Positions 37,875 to 45,383 of a stretch of DNA of 51,103 nt are shown one piece after another. The first letter of the stretch is position 1. Each line of letters starts with the position of its first letter. The position numbers and the translations under genes are program-made. The notes under the pieces are model-generated. The model had not been told where the DNA came from, did no database searches, and worked only from the letters and a program-made list of their open reading frames with translations. The DNA lies in assembly GCA_002431395.1 (NCBI GenBank), contig DJEU01000013.1, positions 1 through 51,103 of the forward strand. Direction: 5' to 3'. The stretch is from Lachnoclostridium sp. UBA5890 (lineage in GTDB: Bacteria > Bacillota > Clostridia > Lachnospirales > Lachnospiraceae).

Positions 37875-37928
37875 GTGCTCTACCTCACAATATTAAAATC
37901 AAATAACTCCCATTGTTCTATGATAGAT

Positions 37929-37957
37929 ATTATACCACAAAGCAAAGTGCAAAGCAA
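37929..37957 (-). promoter_or_regulatory. BREX operon promoter
   Basis: On the minus strand TTGCTT (37952-37957) and TATAAT (37929-37934) are separated by exactly 17 nt, a near-consensus sigma-A promoter. The spacer contains repeated TTTGC units (TTTGCACTTTGCTTTG across the -35 and spacer) that may be an operator. It is 55 nt upstream of the HTH gene and lacks the GTCGC-N7-GCGAC element. Confidence 0.75.
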
Positions 37958-37973
37958 CGAAAAGAAAAATAAT

Positions 37974-38033
37974 TCATTCGTATTTTCGAAGTTTTTCTTT
38001 GTTTTTCCGCAATGATTGCATAATCATTGCCAT
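37974..38033 (-). CDS. Possible 19-residue leader peptide MAMIMQSLRKNKEKLRKYE
   Basis: An ATG at 38033 follows AAAGGAGA (38042-38049) at 7 nt, an excellent ribosome binding site. It opens a 19-codon frame ending in TGA at 37974, just upstream of the BREX promoter. The peptide is hydrophobic at first and then strongly basic. The 5' part coincides with the perfect palindrome at 38009-38030. It could be a translated leader, a small protein of its own, or the remnant of a larger gene. It is too short to trust on coding evidence alone. Confidence 0.4.
   Translation of the reverse strand: MAMIMQSLRKNKEKLRKYE
38009..38030. promoter_or_regulatory. Perfect 9-bp inverted repeat upstream of the BREX promoter
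   Basis: GCAATGATT and AATCATTGC are perfect complements separated by GCAT. The element is centred about 65 nt upstream of the BREX -35 box and about 55 nt downstream of the PIN-like gene. No T-run follows in either direction, so it is more like a dimer binding site than a terminator. It overlaps the first codons of the possible 19-residue peptide. Confidence 0.5.
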
Positions 38034-38073
38034 AATATTGTCTCCTTTCAAATCTATGTTTTCAGCATTACAT

Positions 38074-38727
38074 CTATTGATATAAAATAGGACGTAAACG
38101 ATTATATATCAACAATCCATTTTGTTTACCAAAGCGATGCAATGAATCTCTGTAAATTTCTCGTTTATCATCCATCTTGCCAAGTAATTCCTGAATCTCA
38201 TCTACCCTTTCAATAAATGGACTCTCTGAAAATGCTTTTTCTAACTCCCGTCTTATACGCATCCGCTCTTCATATTTTGCCTGAAACACGTCAAGATCTA
38301 CATTGCTTGTCAGTTTTCTTATCGCCTTTACTCGATTACTATTTATATTACTCGATATAAAGCTTTTTTCGATGGATGGAGCTAATACAACCCTTTTAAG
38401 GGATGGTACTCTGGCATTCCAATAGTCACGAACTGCTCTATAGCCTTGATCTTTACTAATAATAGCAACCTGCGTAGTCTTGATTCCCGCTCCATAAAAC
38501 TCTCCTACACGTGTCGCAATATAAAAGTCCAAGCCATTTTTTCCTGTTCTTGCCAGCTTGCACGTATCAAAAGAGCAACCGGAATCGACAATCTCCCTAA
38601 GATAACGACTTTCACAAACATGTGCCGCTTGACTAAAAAACAAAGTAATAGAATCACTCTTTTTTAAGAACTCTACTCCCCGTAACCCTTCACTGTGCAC
38701 ATTTTCAAAATCTACTAAAAAATACAT
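38074..38727 (-). CDS. PIN-like (PIN_7/NYN type) nuclease-fold protein
   Basis: The 217-residue protein begins MYFLVDFENVHSEGLRGVEFL and has acidic positions in VDFENV (D6), KNGLDFYIATRVGEF and AIISKDQGY, which is the PIN-like fold of the PIN_7 family. The C-terminal half is a charged helical region. It starts 3 nt after the VWA gene ends and has AGGAGAGG upstream. It probably cleaves RNA when active. The VWA and PIN genes share one promoter carrying the GTCGC-N7-GCGAC element. Confidence 0.8.
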   Translation of the reverse strand: MYFLVDFENVHSEGLRGVEFLKKSDSITLFFSQAAHVCESRYLREIVDSGCSFDTCKLARTGKNGLDFYIATRVGEFYGAGIKTTQVAIISKDQGYRAVRDYWNARVPSLKRVVLAPSIEKSFISSNINSNRVKAIRKLTSNVDLDVFQAKYEERMRIRRELEKAFSESPFIERVDEIQELLGKMDDKREIYRDSLHRFGKQNGLLIYNRLRPILYQ

Positions 38728-38730
38728 AAT

Positions 38731-39399
38731 TTATCCTCTCCTTTTTCTTTGTGACTCCTCATAATACTGTATAATTTCATCTTTCCAGGCATCATCCAGA
38801 AAATCGGATGCCTCTTCACATGTAACCGCTTTGCTAAGAGCTCGTCCTACCGCTTCGAAATTAACAGCAATTCCTTCCGAATCATTTTCATATGTTACAG
38901 AACGATTTCTATTAATTCCTATTTTTTCTGCCTCCTTCCCTGCATCAATGTTAGCCCCTAAAAATAGGAACTCCCATCCGCACTCTTTCTTTGCCGCGAT
39001 TTTTCTTCGAATCTGTTCGTAGCTGTACTCCGTGCTGGAATTTTCCAATCCATCTGTCGTAATTACAAAAATAACTTTCCCTGCTTTGTGCTGCTCCGGC
39101 AGATGCTTTTGTACATTATCCATTTTGTCAATTCCGGCTCCAACCGCATCTAATAACGCTGTACAGCCACGCACGAAATATTCTTTTTCCGTTAATGGTT
39201 CGATAATCCCAATAGGAAAACGATCATGAATCACTTCTACTTCATCATCAAATAAAATCGTTGTGATATTAACTTCTTTTTCTTCTTTCTTTTGCCGATC
39301 AATCATTCCGTTAAAACCACCTATAGTGTCACTCTCTAAGCCACACATAGAACCACTTCTATCCAAAATAAAAACCAGCTCTGTTAGGTCCATATTCAT
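38731..39399 (-). CDS. VWA domain protein (right-edge module)
   Basis: The 222-residue protein has a complete MIDAS: LVFILDRSGSMCG near residue 13 and FVITTDGLENSST near residue 112. The core is a bare VWA domain with a short charged tail (QRKRRG). It is related in fold to the TerY protein at 11996-12748 but clearly a different subfamily. AAGGAGG precedes its start. It may act as a partner of the PIN-like protein encoded just downstream. Confidence 0.9.
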   Translation of the reverse strand: MNMDLTELVFILDRSGSMCGLESDTIGGFNGMIDRQKKEEKEVNITTILFDDEVEVIHDRFPIGIIEPLTEKEYFVRGCTALLDAVGAGIDKMDNVQKHLPEQHKAGKVIFVITTDGLENSSTEYSYEQIRRKIAAKKECGWEFLFLGANIDAGKEAEKIGINRNRSVTYENDSEGIAVNFEAVGRALSKAVTCEEASDFLDDAWKDEIIQYYEESQRKRRG

Positions 39400-39431
39400 G
39401 TAAATTACCTCCTTCGTTTTATTGTAATCAC

Positions 39432-39475
39432 ATTATATCTACTGAACTCACAAAGCTGGTCGCATGATAGGCGAC
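39432..39475 (-). promoter_or_regulatory. VWA/PIN promoter with GTCGC-N7-GCGAC operator
   Basis: The inverted repeat is at 39459-39475. On the minus strand a TATAAT at 39432-39437 follows it after 21 nt, with no -35 box. The flanking bases (AATAT before the repeat, AT before the second arm) match the copy at 40209-40225. It drives the VWA and PIN-like genes separately from the upstream HTH gene. Confidence 0.75.
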
Positions 39476-39496
39476 ATATTCTATTATCCTGCCAAT

Positions 39497-40159
39497 TCAC
39501 TCAAAAATTGGTTGATCATATGCATATAGCACATCATTAATTTCAAACATATCATATATTTTGTTTTGCAAAAAATATGCAACAATAATATCCATTTTGG
39601 AACTTCTTGATAATGCATACCCAGCAGAAGCGAGCAAATCTTTCGCTTCATCCAAAGATAACTGTAACGCAATCGTAAAAGCTAGTACCGTTTTCTTATT
39701 TGGTGTATAGTTCACATCTTTCCTAATCTTAGAAAAGTGTCTTCGATCTACATTTGCTTTTATATATACTTCCGAATCTTTCAAATTTCTTTCATCTATC
39801 ATACGTAATAGTCGTTGAGAAAATGTCTCTTCCATCTGAGACATTAAGTCCTCTATATTACGATTAATAGATATCGTAGAAGACATCCCCGCCGTAATTT
39901 TCCTTTTTTCCATACTGGCAACATCAAAGCTAATATCCTTTGTACCTAAATCATCTTCTGAACGTATTGTGTTTGATACATCCTCCTCTATTGAAATGTT
40001 TTTCTTAGTCCGTTTTGGGTTGGCACGTTTTTCCCGAAAAGCAGTTATGCGTTCAAAAATAGTACACATCTCTTTATCTAATTTAATATCATCATTATTC
40101 GGTACATAATATTTTTTAATATATGTTTCTACTTCTTCCATTCTCTTTTTATCTACCAT
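39497..40159 (-). CDS. Putative helix-turn-helix activator of the Ter regulon
   Basis: This is a 220-residue protein. The first half is charged and probably flexible. The second half has an XRE-like helical domain (DRRHFSKIRKDVNYTPNKKTVLAFTIALQLSLDEAKDLLASAGYALS) in which VDRRHFSKIRKD looks like the recognition region, but helix-turn-helix scoring was not possible. The start at 40159 follows AAGGCGGTG at 6 nt. It lies directly downstream of one copy of the GTCGC-N7-GCGAC element and upstream of a second. It is therefore the best candidate for the factor that binds it; this is inference. Confidence 0.65.
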   Translation of the reverse strand: MVDKKRMEEVETYIKKYYVPNNDDIKLDKEMCTIFERITAFREKRANPKRTKKNISIEEDVSNTIRSEDDLGTKDISFDVASMEKRKITAGMSSTISINRNIEDLMSQMEETFSQRLLRMIDERNLKDSEVYIKANVDRRHFSKIRKDVNYTPNKKTVLAFTIALQLSLDEAKDLLASAGYALSRSSKMDIIVAYFLQNKIYDMFEINDVLYAYDQPIFE

Positions 40160-40182
40160 ACTTGTCACCGCCTTTGTATCTT

Positions 40183-40225
40183 ATCATAACACTTTTTCAT
40201 TATCCTTTGTCGCATTGCAAGCGAC
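40183..40225 (-). promoter_or_regulatory. HTH gene promoter with GTCGC-N7-GCGAC operator
   Basis: The inverted repeat is at 40209-40225. On the minus strand TATGAT (40183-40188) follows after 20 nt and no -35 box is seen. If the downstream HTH protein binds here, it controls its own gene. Confidence 0.7.
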
Positions 40226-40248
40226 ATATTAATATTGTTATCCTTTTC

Positions 40249-40292
40249 CAAAAAACAACCAGTAAACAATCATCCCCTGATCATTTACTGGT
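40249..40292 (-). terminator. Rho-independent terminator of yqeY
   Basis: ACCAGTAAA and TTTACTGGT (40258-40266 and 40284-40292) pair perfectly over 9 bp. On the minus strand the stem is followed by TTGTTTTTT. It ends transcription from the core genes and separates them from the defence island. Confidence 0.85.
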
Positions 40293-40318
40293 CACTTACC
40301 GGTCATCTCTATTCTTTC

Positions 40319-40756
40319 CTACTGGCAAAGTTTCTTCACAGTCGCATTGATCACTTTTCCGTCGGCTTTTCCTTTCAGATCCCCCATAACGGCTTTCATG
40401 ATCTGTCCCATATTTTTTGTCGCTACGACATCGGCAAATTTTTCTGTGATGTAGCTTTCCACTTCTTCTGCACTCATCATCTGTGGTGCAAATTCAGCGA
40501 TGATATCATATCTTGCCTGATATTCTGCTTTCAGATCTTCACGGCTGTCCGGACAACTGTCAATCTGCTCTTTTACGGTCTTCATTTCCTTTAAGATCAC
40601 ACGTCCTACGATCTCTTCGGAAATGTCATCGCGGCATCCTTCATCGATCGCTACTTTTTTCGCAGCGGATACTAAGGATGAAATCGCCTCTTTTCTCACT
40701 TTATCTTTTGCCTTCATTGCGGCAATCATCTGTTTTTGTAATTCTGCAAACTGCAT
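40319..40756 (-). CDS. yqeY: YqeY-like GatB/Yqey-domain protein
   Basis: The 145-residue protein has the family pattern: MKAKDKVRKEAISSLVSAAKKVAIDEG near the N terminus, EEVESYITEKFADVVATKNMGQIMKAVMGDLKGKADGKVINATVKKLCQ at the end (pieces NMGQIMKAVMGDLKGKADG and VINATVKKLC). Length is normal. The family resembles the tail domain of the GatB amidotransferase subunit; its cellular role is not well defined. It is the last core gene before the island. Confidence 0.93.
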   Translation of the reverse strand: MQFAELQKQMIAAMKAKDKVRKEAISSLVSAAKKVAIDEGCRDDISEEIVGRVILKEMKTVKEQIDSCPDSREDLKAEYQARYDIIAEFAPQMMSAEEVESYITEKFADVVATKNMGQIMKAVMGDLKGKADGKVINATVKKLCQ

Positions 40757-40769
40757 GTTTCAAAACCTC

Positions 40770-41306
40770 CTATTTTTTCAATAATTTCCGTTCTCTCAAA
40801 AAGCGGAAAAATTCCCGGTATGCTTTATCGTAGATCCACCAGCCAACCTGTCCGACGGCAAGAAGGATCCATTTTTGTGCTGATCCGGTAAATGCTGCCT
40901 CCCGGATCAATATATTTTCAAAAAATAAAACAGTCGGGATATATATTATATTAAACAAAATCCAGTTATAAATCAACTGTCTGCGCATCTTTTTTTTCGG
41001 ATCTTTGATTTTATTTCCCTTTTGGAAGACAAATTCACTGAAAATTATGTAAATGCCGAATCCCAGATAAACGAAAAAATTGAACTTATCCGGATTTAAA
41101 AAGGCATCTAACAGCGTACAGATCACACACTGCATCAGTCCGGCGGGAAGTCCATAACGAAAGATAGCATATCCCACAAGATATGCTGCCAATGCTGTTA
41201 AAAACAGCGTATTTACCGTCACAAAACTTCCTGCCACTAAAAGTAGGACAGAAAGTGCGGATAACATTCCCACTCCTGCTATTCTTTTTGTCTGCTCTAC
41301 ATGCAT
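40770..41306 (-). CDS. Integral membrane protein, function unknown
   Basis: The 178-residue protein has about five hydrophobic segments (LSALSVLLLVAGSFVTV, LTALAAYLVGYAIF, FVYLGFGIYIIFSEFVF, NWILFNIIYIPTVLFF, WILLAVGQVGWWIY). The loop PKKKMRRQ is basic. The start at 41306 overlaps the end of the J-domain gene by 10 nt. The N-terminal pattern loosely recalls substrate-binding subunits of ECF transporters, but I would not assign it. Confidence 0.8.
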   Translation of the reverse strand: MHVEQTKRIAGVGMLSALSVLLLVAGSFVTVNTLFLTALAAYLVGYAIFRYGLPAGLMQCVICTLLDAFLNPDKFNFFVYLGFGIYIIFSEFVFQKGNKIKDPKKKMRRQLIYNWILFNIIYIPTVLFFENILIREAAFTGSAQKWILLAVGQVGWWIYDKAYREFFRFLRERKLLKK

Positions 41307-41998
41307 GCGCAAAGATCGCCTCCCATACATTCACACAACGTGTCGGCACACCAGAGATCACAACAGAGATTTCCGGTTCCACAGGAATCATATCCTCCGC
41401 CATAACTTCCATAACCGCCGTAGCTTCCGCCACCGCCATAACCGCCGCCAAACGGACTTCCAAATGGGCTTCCTCCATAGAATCCGCCTCCATTTTGCAG
41501 CTGCTGGTAATATTGACGGTACTGCATATTTCCCGGTTCCATATCCATCGCCTGTTTTGCCTGCTCGAGTGCCACATTGTTATTGCCAAGTCCCATATTG
41601 GCGATGGAACTATAATAATACCATGCTGCATTGTGGTTTGATATTCCATTCAGCACATTTAACGCCTCATTATAACGGCGTGCCCGGATATAATTCATAG
41701 CGGCCATCATATGCTGCTCATCTTCACTGTAATTTTGACGTCCCTGATTAGCACCAAAACCGCCAAATCCACCAAAATCTCCATAACTTCCTGTCGCTTT
41801 TCCGGAACGCTCATCCACGATCCGATTGTAGGCTTCCTGCACCTGTTTGAATTTTTCAGCCGCCGCATCCGCTTCTGCTTCTGATTTTCCGGCATAAGAA
41901 TCCGGATGGTATTTACGGCTAAGATCACGATATGCTTTTTTAATCTCACGGTCACTGGCATCTCTTGTTACGCCTAAAATTTGATATGGGTCATTCAT
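41297..41998 (-). CDS. J-domain (DnaJ-like) protein with TPR-like and Gly/Tyr-rich tail
   Basis: The 233-residue protein begins with a J domain (DPYQILGVTRDASDREIKKAYRDLSRKYHPD) carrying the HPD motif near residue 32. A TPR-like helical segment follows (NYIRARRYNEALNVLNG...YYYSSIANMGLGNNNVALEQAKQAM), then a Gly/Tyr/Ser-rich low-complexity region and a cysteine-rich end (CGTGNLCCDLWCADTLCECMGGDLCACM). It would stimulate an Hsp70. This architecture is common in Lachnospiraceae beside DUF5685 genes. Confidence 0.9.
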   Translation of the reverse strand: MNDPYQILGVTRDASDREIKKAYRDLSRKYHPDSYAGKSEAEADAAAEKFKQVQEAYNRIVDERSGKATGSYGDFGGFGGFGANQGRQNYSEDEQHMMAAMNYIRARRYNEALNVLNGISNHNAAWYYYSSIANMGLGNNNVALEQAKQAMDMEPGNMQYRQYYQQLQNGGGFYGGSPFGSPFGGGYGGGGSYGGYGSYGGGYDSCGTGNLCCDLWCADTLCECMGGDLCACM

Positions 41999-42842
41999 CC
42001 TTTTTGTCCTCCATCTTCTCTTCCTCTAACTTGCTCTGTTTTTTCTGAAGTTCTATCTTTACACCTTCGTACAAAATATTCCGTAAGACCGTCACATCCT
42101 GTTCCAATGGTAATTTTTCAAATTCCACAATGGCTGCGCGCATCGTTCCCTCCAATATATCTAATACATTTTTTGGAAAATCAGCCTTTTCTTCCTGTTC
42201 AAAAAAAGGATTAAAATTTCCCTTTTTCCGATCTTTTTCAAAATCCATAAACGCATCCAGAAAATATATGTATTTTCCTAGGAAGAAGCCAAACCGGCGA
42301 AGCGTATTCTCAAAGGGATCTTTTTTATAACAAAACAATTCTGCCATCAAAGTACCAAATGGCCGGCTGATAGCATCCGGCTCTGTTACCTGTTGTTTTT
42401 CTAAATTAGCTAATTCTGTCAACTGTGTCTGTATCACTTCTGCTTTTTCCGGATATTTCTTGCCGATTTTCTCTGCTCGCCGATGAAACGCGGTCTTACC
42501 TGCCAGCCCGGAAACACTTTTTTCGTCCTCCCAGTCATCCAGAAAATGGTAATACGAAAGCAAAATGTTCATATCTGCCGCATATTCTGTAATTTCATTT
42601 CGGATCATCCATTGCTTTTTCGCCGGATGCACAAGACACCGTTTCTGCTTCTTTTCTTCGGATGGCTCATAAAGAGACGAAAGCAGAAGCACTAAAAATG
42701 TCATGTCATACGTAAGAGTCATCTGCCCGGTTCTGCCATACTGCTCTTTCAGGCTCTGGCAGAGACCACAGTAAATCCCTTTGTATCTTGCAAATTCCCG
42801 AATCTTTAATTCCGGTTTATTGGTTATGACATAGCCAAACAT
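41991..42842 (-). CDS. DUF5685-family protein
   Basis: This is a 283-residue protein from MFGYVITNKPELKIREFARYKGIYCGLCQSL (key part YCGLCQSL). The start at 42842 follows AAAGGA; longer readings run back to 42995 but overlap the upstream gene and have no ribosome binding site. Conserved cysteines (YCGLC), a second cysteine (KKQKRCLVHP) and FLDAFMDFEKD suggest a metal-binding helical fold. It overlaps the J-domain gene by 8 nt, so the two probably work together. Function unknown. Confidence 0.85.
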   Translation of the reverse strand: MFGYVITNKPELKIREFARYKGIYCGLCQSLKEQYGRTGQMTLTYDMTFLVLLLSSLYEPSEEKKQKRCLVHPAKKQWMIRNEITEYAADMNILLSYYHFLDDWEDEKSVSGLAGKTAFHRRAEKIGKKYPEKAEVIQTQLTELANLEKQQVTEPDAISRPFGTLMAELFCYKKDPFENTLRRFGFFLGKYIYFLDAFMDFEKDRKKGNFNPFFEQEEKADFPKNVLDILEGTMRAAIVEFEKLPLEQDVTVLRNILYEGVKIELQKKQSKLEEEKMEDKKDE

Positions 42843-42921
42843 AAAAGATCCTTTCTTTCGATGCTGAATCATTAACGATTCCGGACTCCCCATTTGCTTT
42901 GACTGAGCAAGTCCGAAATAG

Positions 42922-43338
42922 CTAACTTCTGCGGATAAACTCAAATTTACATTTTGGACAGCGGATGGCAATCTTTCCGCGTCCTTTCGGCACACGGATC
43001 ATCTGGTGACATTTCGGACAGCGAAAAATCTTTTTCACACCATCGCGTTCCTTTACTTTCAATTTCAAATAATTAAAATAATTTTTTATCCGGTTAAATA
43101 CCGCCATAAATTTCAGATTTTCCTGCTGTCTCTTATAAATATTTTTCGAGAAAAAGCGGAAAAAATATACAAAAATAATTACATAAGAAAATAAATTTAA
43201 ACCAATCCTTACCTGTGGCACGCGGATAAATAATCCGACAACCCAGATTACAAGATAAAGGACAAAACAAAACATGCTAAGCTGGTCACTACCATATCTT
43301 CCATACATCATTCTTTGAAATCGTTCACGTAATCTCAT
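42922..43338 (-). CDS. Membrane protein with C-terminal zinc ribbon
   Basis: This is a 138-residue protein from MRLRERFQRMMYGRYG. Two hydrophobic segments (about residues 18-37 and 43-62) are followed by a basic helical stretch and a C-terminal zinc ribbon, CPKCHQMIRVPKGRGKIAIRCPKC (CPKC...CPKC). The chosen start matches the beginning of the conserved part and has GAGGAT upstream. First gene of the DUF5685/J-domain cluster. Function unknown. Confidence 0.85.
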   Translation of the reverse strand: MRLRERFQRMMYGRYGSDQLSMFCFVLYLVIWVVGLFIRVPQVRIGLNLFSYVIIFVYFFRFFSKNIYKRQQENLKFMAVFNRIKNYFNYLKLKVKERDGVKKIFRCPKCHQMIRVPKGRGKIAIRCPKCKFEFIRRS

Positions 43339-43442
43339 ATTGTATCCTCCTGTTTTCTTTCTTAATAAAGAACCATTGTACACAATAGATATGAACAATC
43401 CGTGTCCTTGTTTTAAATAATTATTTACAAACTTGAAAATCC

Positions 43443-43664
43443 TTATGCGTTATTTTTCCTTTTGTCCTTTTTGTATTTTACCGTTTCATATACCGAGATC
43501 ACGATCCAGATTACGATCAACGCAAGAAAAATCCAGTCTGCGATTCCTCGTTTTGGATGAAGCATCGTCAAACGAAGCACATCGATCAATATCATCACCC
43601 CCGTGCATACCCAGCACGAGATCACACCGTTTTTCGGGTCTTTTACTGCATTTGTTGTAGCCAT
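43443..43664 (-). CDS. Small membrane protein
   Basis: The 73-residue protein has two hydrophobic helices (VISCWVCTGVMILIDVLRLTML and ADWIFLALIVIWIVISVYETV, each a likely membrane span) and a basic tail (KYKKDKRKNNA). GGAGACG lies upstream of the start. It is 78 nt after ruvB. I do not recognise the family. Confidence 0.75.
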   Translation of the reverse strand: MATTNAVKDPKNGVISCWVCTGVMILIDVLRLTMLHPKRGIADWIFLALIVIWIVISVYETVKYKKDKRKNNA

Positions 43665-43742
43665 TCTATCGTCTCCTTACATTGTTATTTCGTAACTATC
43701 CAGGACACCCCGCCCACAGATTCGCATTTCGAACACTTCGTG

Positions 43743-44738
43743 TTATTTCATAGAAATGCCAAAATGCTGATACGTTTTTTCTGTCACCACACGACCGCGC
43801 GGCGTGCGCGCGATAAAACCATTTTGTATCAGATACGGCTCGTACACATCTTCAATCGTTCCGCTGTCTTCACCGATACTTGCCGCCAGCGTATCCAGCC
43901 CCACGGGGCCTCCGGTAAACTGATCGATCATTGTCATCAATATATTGCGGTCAGTACTGTCTAACCCAAAGGTATCCACTTCCAGCAGATCCAGGGCAAA
44001 ATTTGCGACTTCAAGCGTGATCTTTCCGTCGTATTTTACCTGGGCAAAGTCACGCACACGTTTCAACAGGCGGTTGGCAAGACGTGGCGTTCCTCGGGAA
44101 CGTCTGGCAATCTCGATGGCTCCCTGCTCGTCGATTTCCACCTGAAATACCTTCGCCGAACGTTTTACAATTTCTGTCAATTCCGCCACCGTATAAAATT
44201 CGAGGCGGTGTACTACCCCAAAACGGTCGCGGAGCGGTGCCGTCAGCATACCTGCGCGGGTCGTCGCCCCCACCAGCGTAAATTTCGGCAGATCCAGACG
44301 GATACTTCGTGCGGAGGCACCTTTCCCGATAACGATATCAATCGCATAATCTTCCATCGCCGGATATAACACTTCTTCTACCTGACGGTTCAGCCGGTGA
44401 ATTTCATCGACAAAAAGCAGATCCCCCTCCTGCAGGTTATTGAGGATCGATGCCAGTTCGCCCGGCTTTTCAATCGCCGGTCCGGACGTAATCTTCAGAT
44501 TTACATCCATTTCATTGGCGATAATCCCGGCAAGCGTCGTCTTTCCCAGTCCGGGAGGTCCGTACAAAAGCACATGGTCAAGCGATTCACCGCGTGCTTT
44601 CGCCGCTTCGATATAGATTTTTAATTTTTCCTTCGCTTTCGCCTGTCCGATATAATCGCTCAGCAGTTTCGGGCGAAGGCTGTTTTCCGTACGATTTTCT
44701 TCTTCAAATAATTCCGTTGAAATCACTCGTTTTTCCAT
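43743..44738 (-). CDS. ruvB: RuvB, Holliday junction branch-migration ATPase
   Basis: The 331-residue AAA+ protein has Walker A GPPGLGKT, Walker B LLFVDEIHRLNRQVEE, the sensor segment LVGATTRAGMLTAPLRDRFG, the arginine finger region and a C-terminal winged helix ending GFIARTPRGRVVTEKTYQHFG. Length and motifs are standard. It follows ruvA by 12 nt. With RuvA it moves Holliday junctions during recombination and repair. Confidence 0.98.
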   Translation of the reverse strand: MEKRVISTELFEEENRTENSLRPKLLSDYIGQAKAKEKLKIYIEAAKARGESLDHVLLYGPPGLGKTTLAGIIANEMDVNLKITSGPAIEKPGELASILNNLQEGDLLFVDEIHRLNRQVEEVLYPAMEDYAIDIVIGKGASARSIRLDLPKFTLVGATTRAGMLTAPLRDRFGVVHRLEFYTVAELTEIVKRSAKVFQVEIDEQGAIEIARRSRGTPRLANRLLKRVRDFAQVKYDGKITLEVANFALDLLEVDTFGLDSTDRNILMTMIDQFTGGPVGLDTLAASIGEDSGTIEDVYEPYLIQNGFIARTPRGRVVTEKTYQHFGISMK

Positions 44739-44750
44739 AGCCTGCTCCCT

Positions 44751-45371
44751 TTATAAATATTTTAAACTTGCCTTCAAAATATCTTCGGTTGTCATTTCTT
44801 CTGTCAATGTTACTTTCTTTACGGCTTTGACCGCTTCGGTACTGCTGTAGCCAAGTGCCACAAGTGCCTGGATCGCATCGTTGGCGCGGTAACCCACATC
44901 TCCGGCACCGGCTGCTGCCTGTGCCACATTCTGCTCTCCCTGCGTCAGCATCGTATCCACAGCCTCTTCAAAGTCCACCTTATCCTTCAATTCAAGGATC
45001 AGTTTGCTTGCTGTCTTTGCCCCGATTCCCGGTGCCTTTGAGATACTCTTGGCGTCGTCCGACAAAATAGCAAACCGGAGAGCATCGGTATCCATAATGG
45101 ATAAAATTCCCAATGCACCTTTGGGACCGATTCCATTTACCGTGATAAGAAGCTGGAACATTTCCCTCTCATCTTTCGTCGTAAAACCGTATAACTGCAT
45201 CGCATCTTCGCGTACGTGCATATACGTATATATCTTCACTTCATTTCCAATTCTTGGTAATTTTTGAATCACCGATGCCGGAACGAGAATCTCATATCCG
45301 ATTCCCTGGTTTTCAACAACGATCTGCTGTTCTGCCACCGTATCCAGCTGTCCTTTGATAAAATGTATCAC
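44751..45371 (-). CDS. ruvA: RuvA, Holliday junction binding protein
   Basis: The 206-residue protein has domain I (MIHFIKGQLDTV...YGFTTKDEREMFQLL), the paired helix-hairpin-helix motifs of domain II (GIGPKGALGIL and APGIGAKTASKLILELKDK) and domain III at the C terminus (ALGYSSTEAVKAVKKV), separated by an Ala/Gln-rich linker. It forms the tetrameric platform for RuvB. It is in an operon with cls upstream and ruvB downstream. Confidence 0.98.
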   Translation of the reverse strand: MIHFIKGQLDTVAEQQIVVENQGIGYEILVPASVIQKLPRIGNEVKIYTYMHVREDAMQLYGFTTKDEREMFQLLITVNGIGPKGALGILSIMDTDALRFAILSDDAKSISKAPGIGAKTASKLILELKDKVDFEEAVDTMLTQGEQNVAQAAAGAGDVGYRANDAIQALVALGYSSTEAVKAVKKVTLTEEMTTEDILKASLKYL

Positions 45372-45383
45372 TTCGATTTCCTC

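Noticed and set aside
43715..43742. Terminator after ruvB (AACAC-GAA-GTGTT)
   Set aside because: The stem is 5 bp and no T-run follows.
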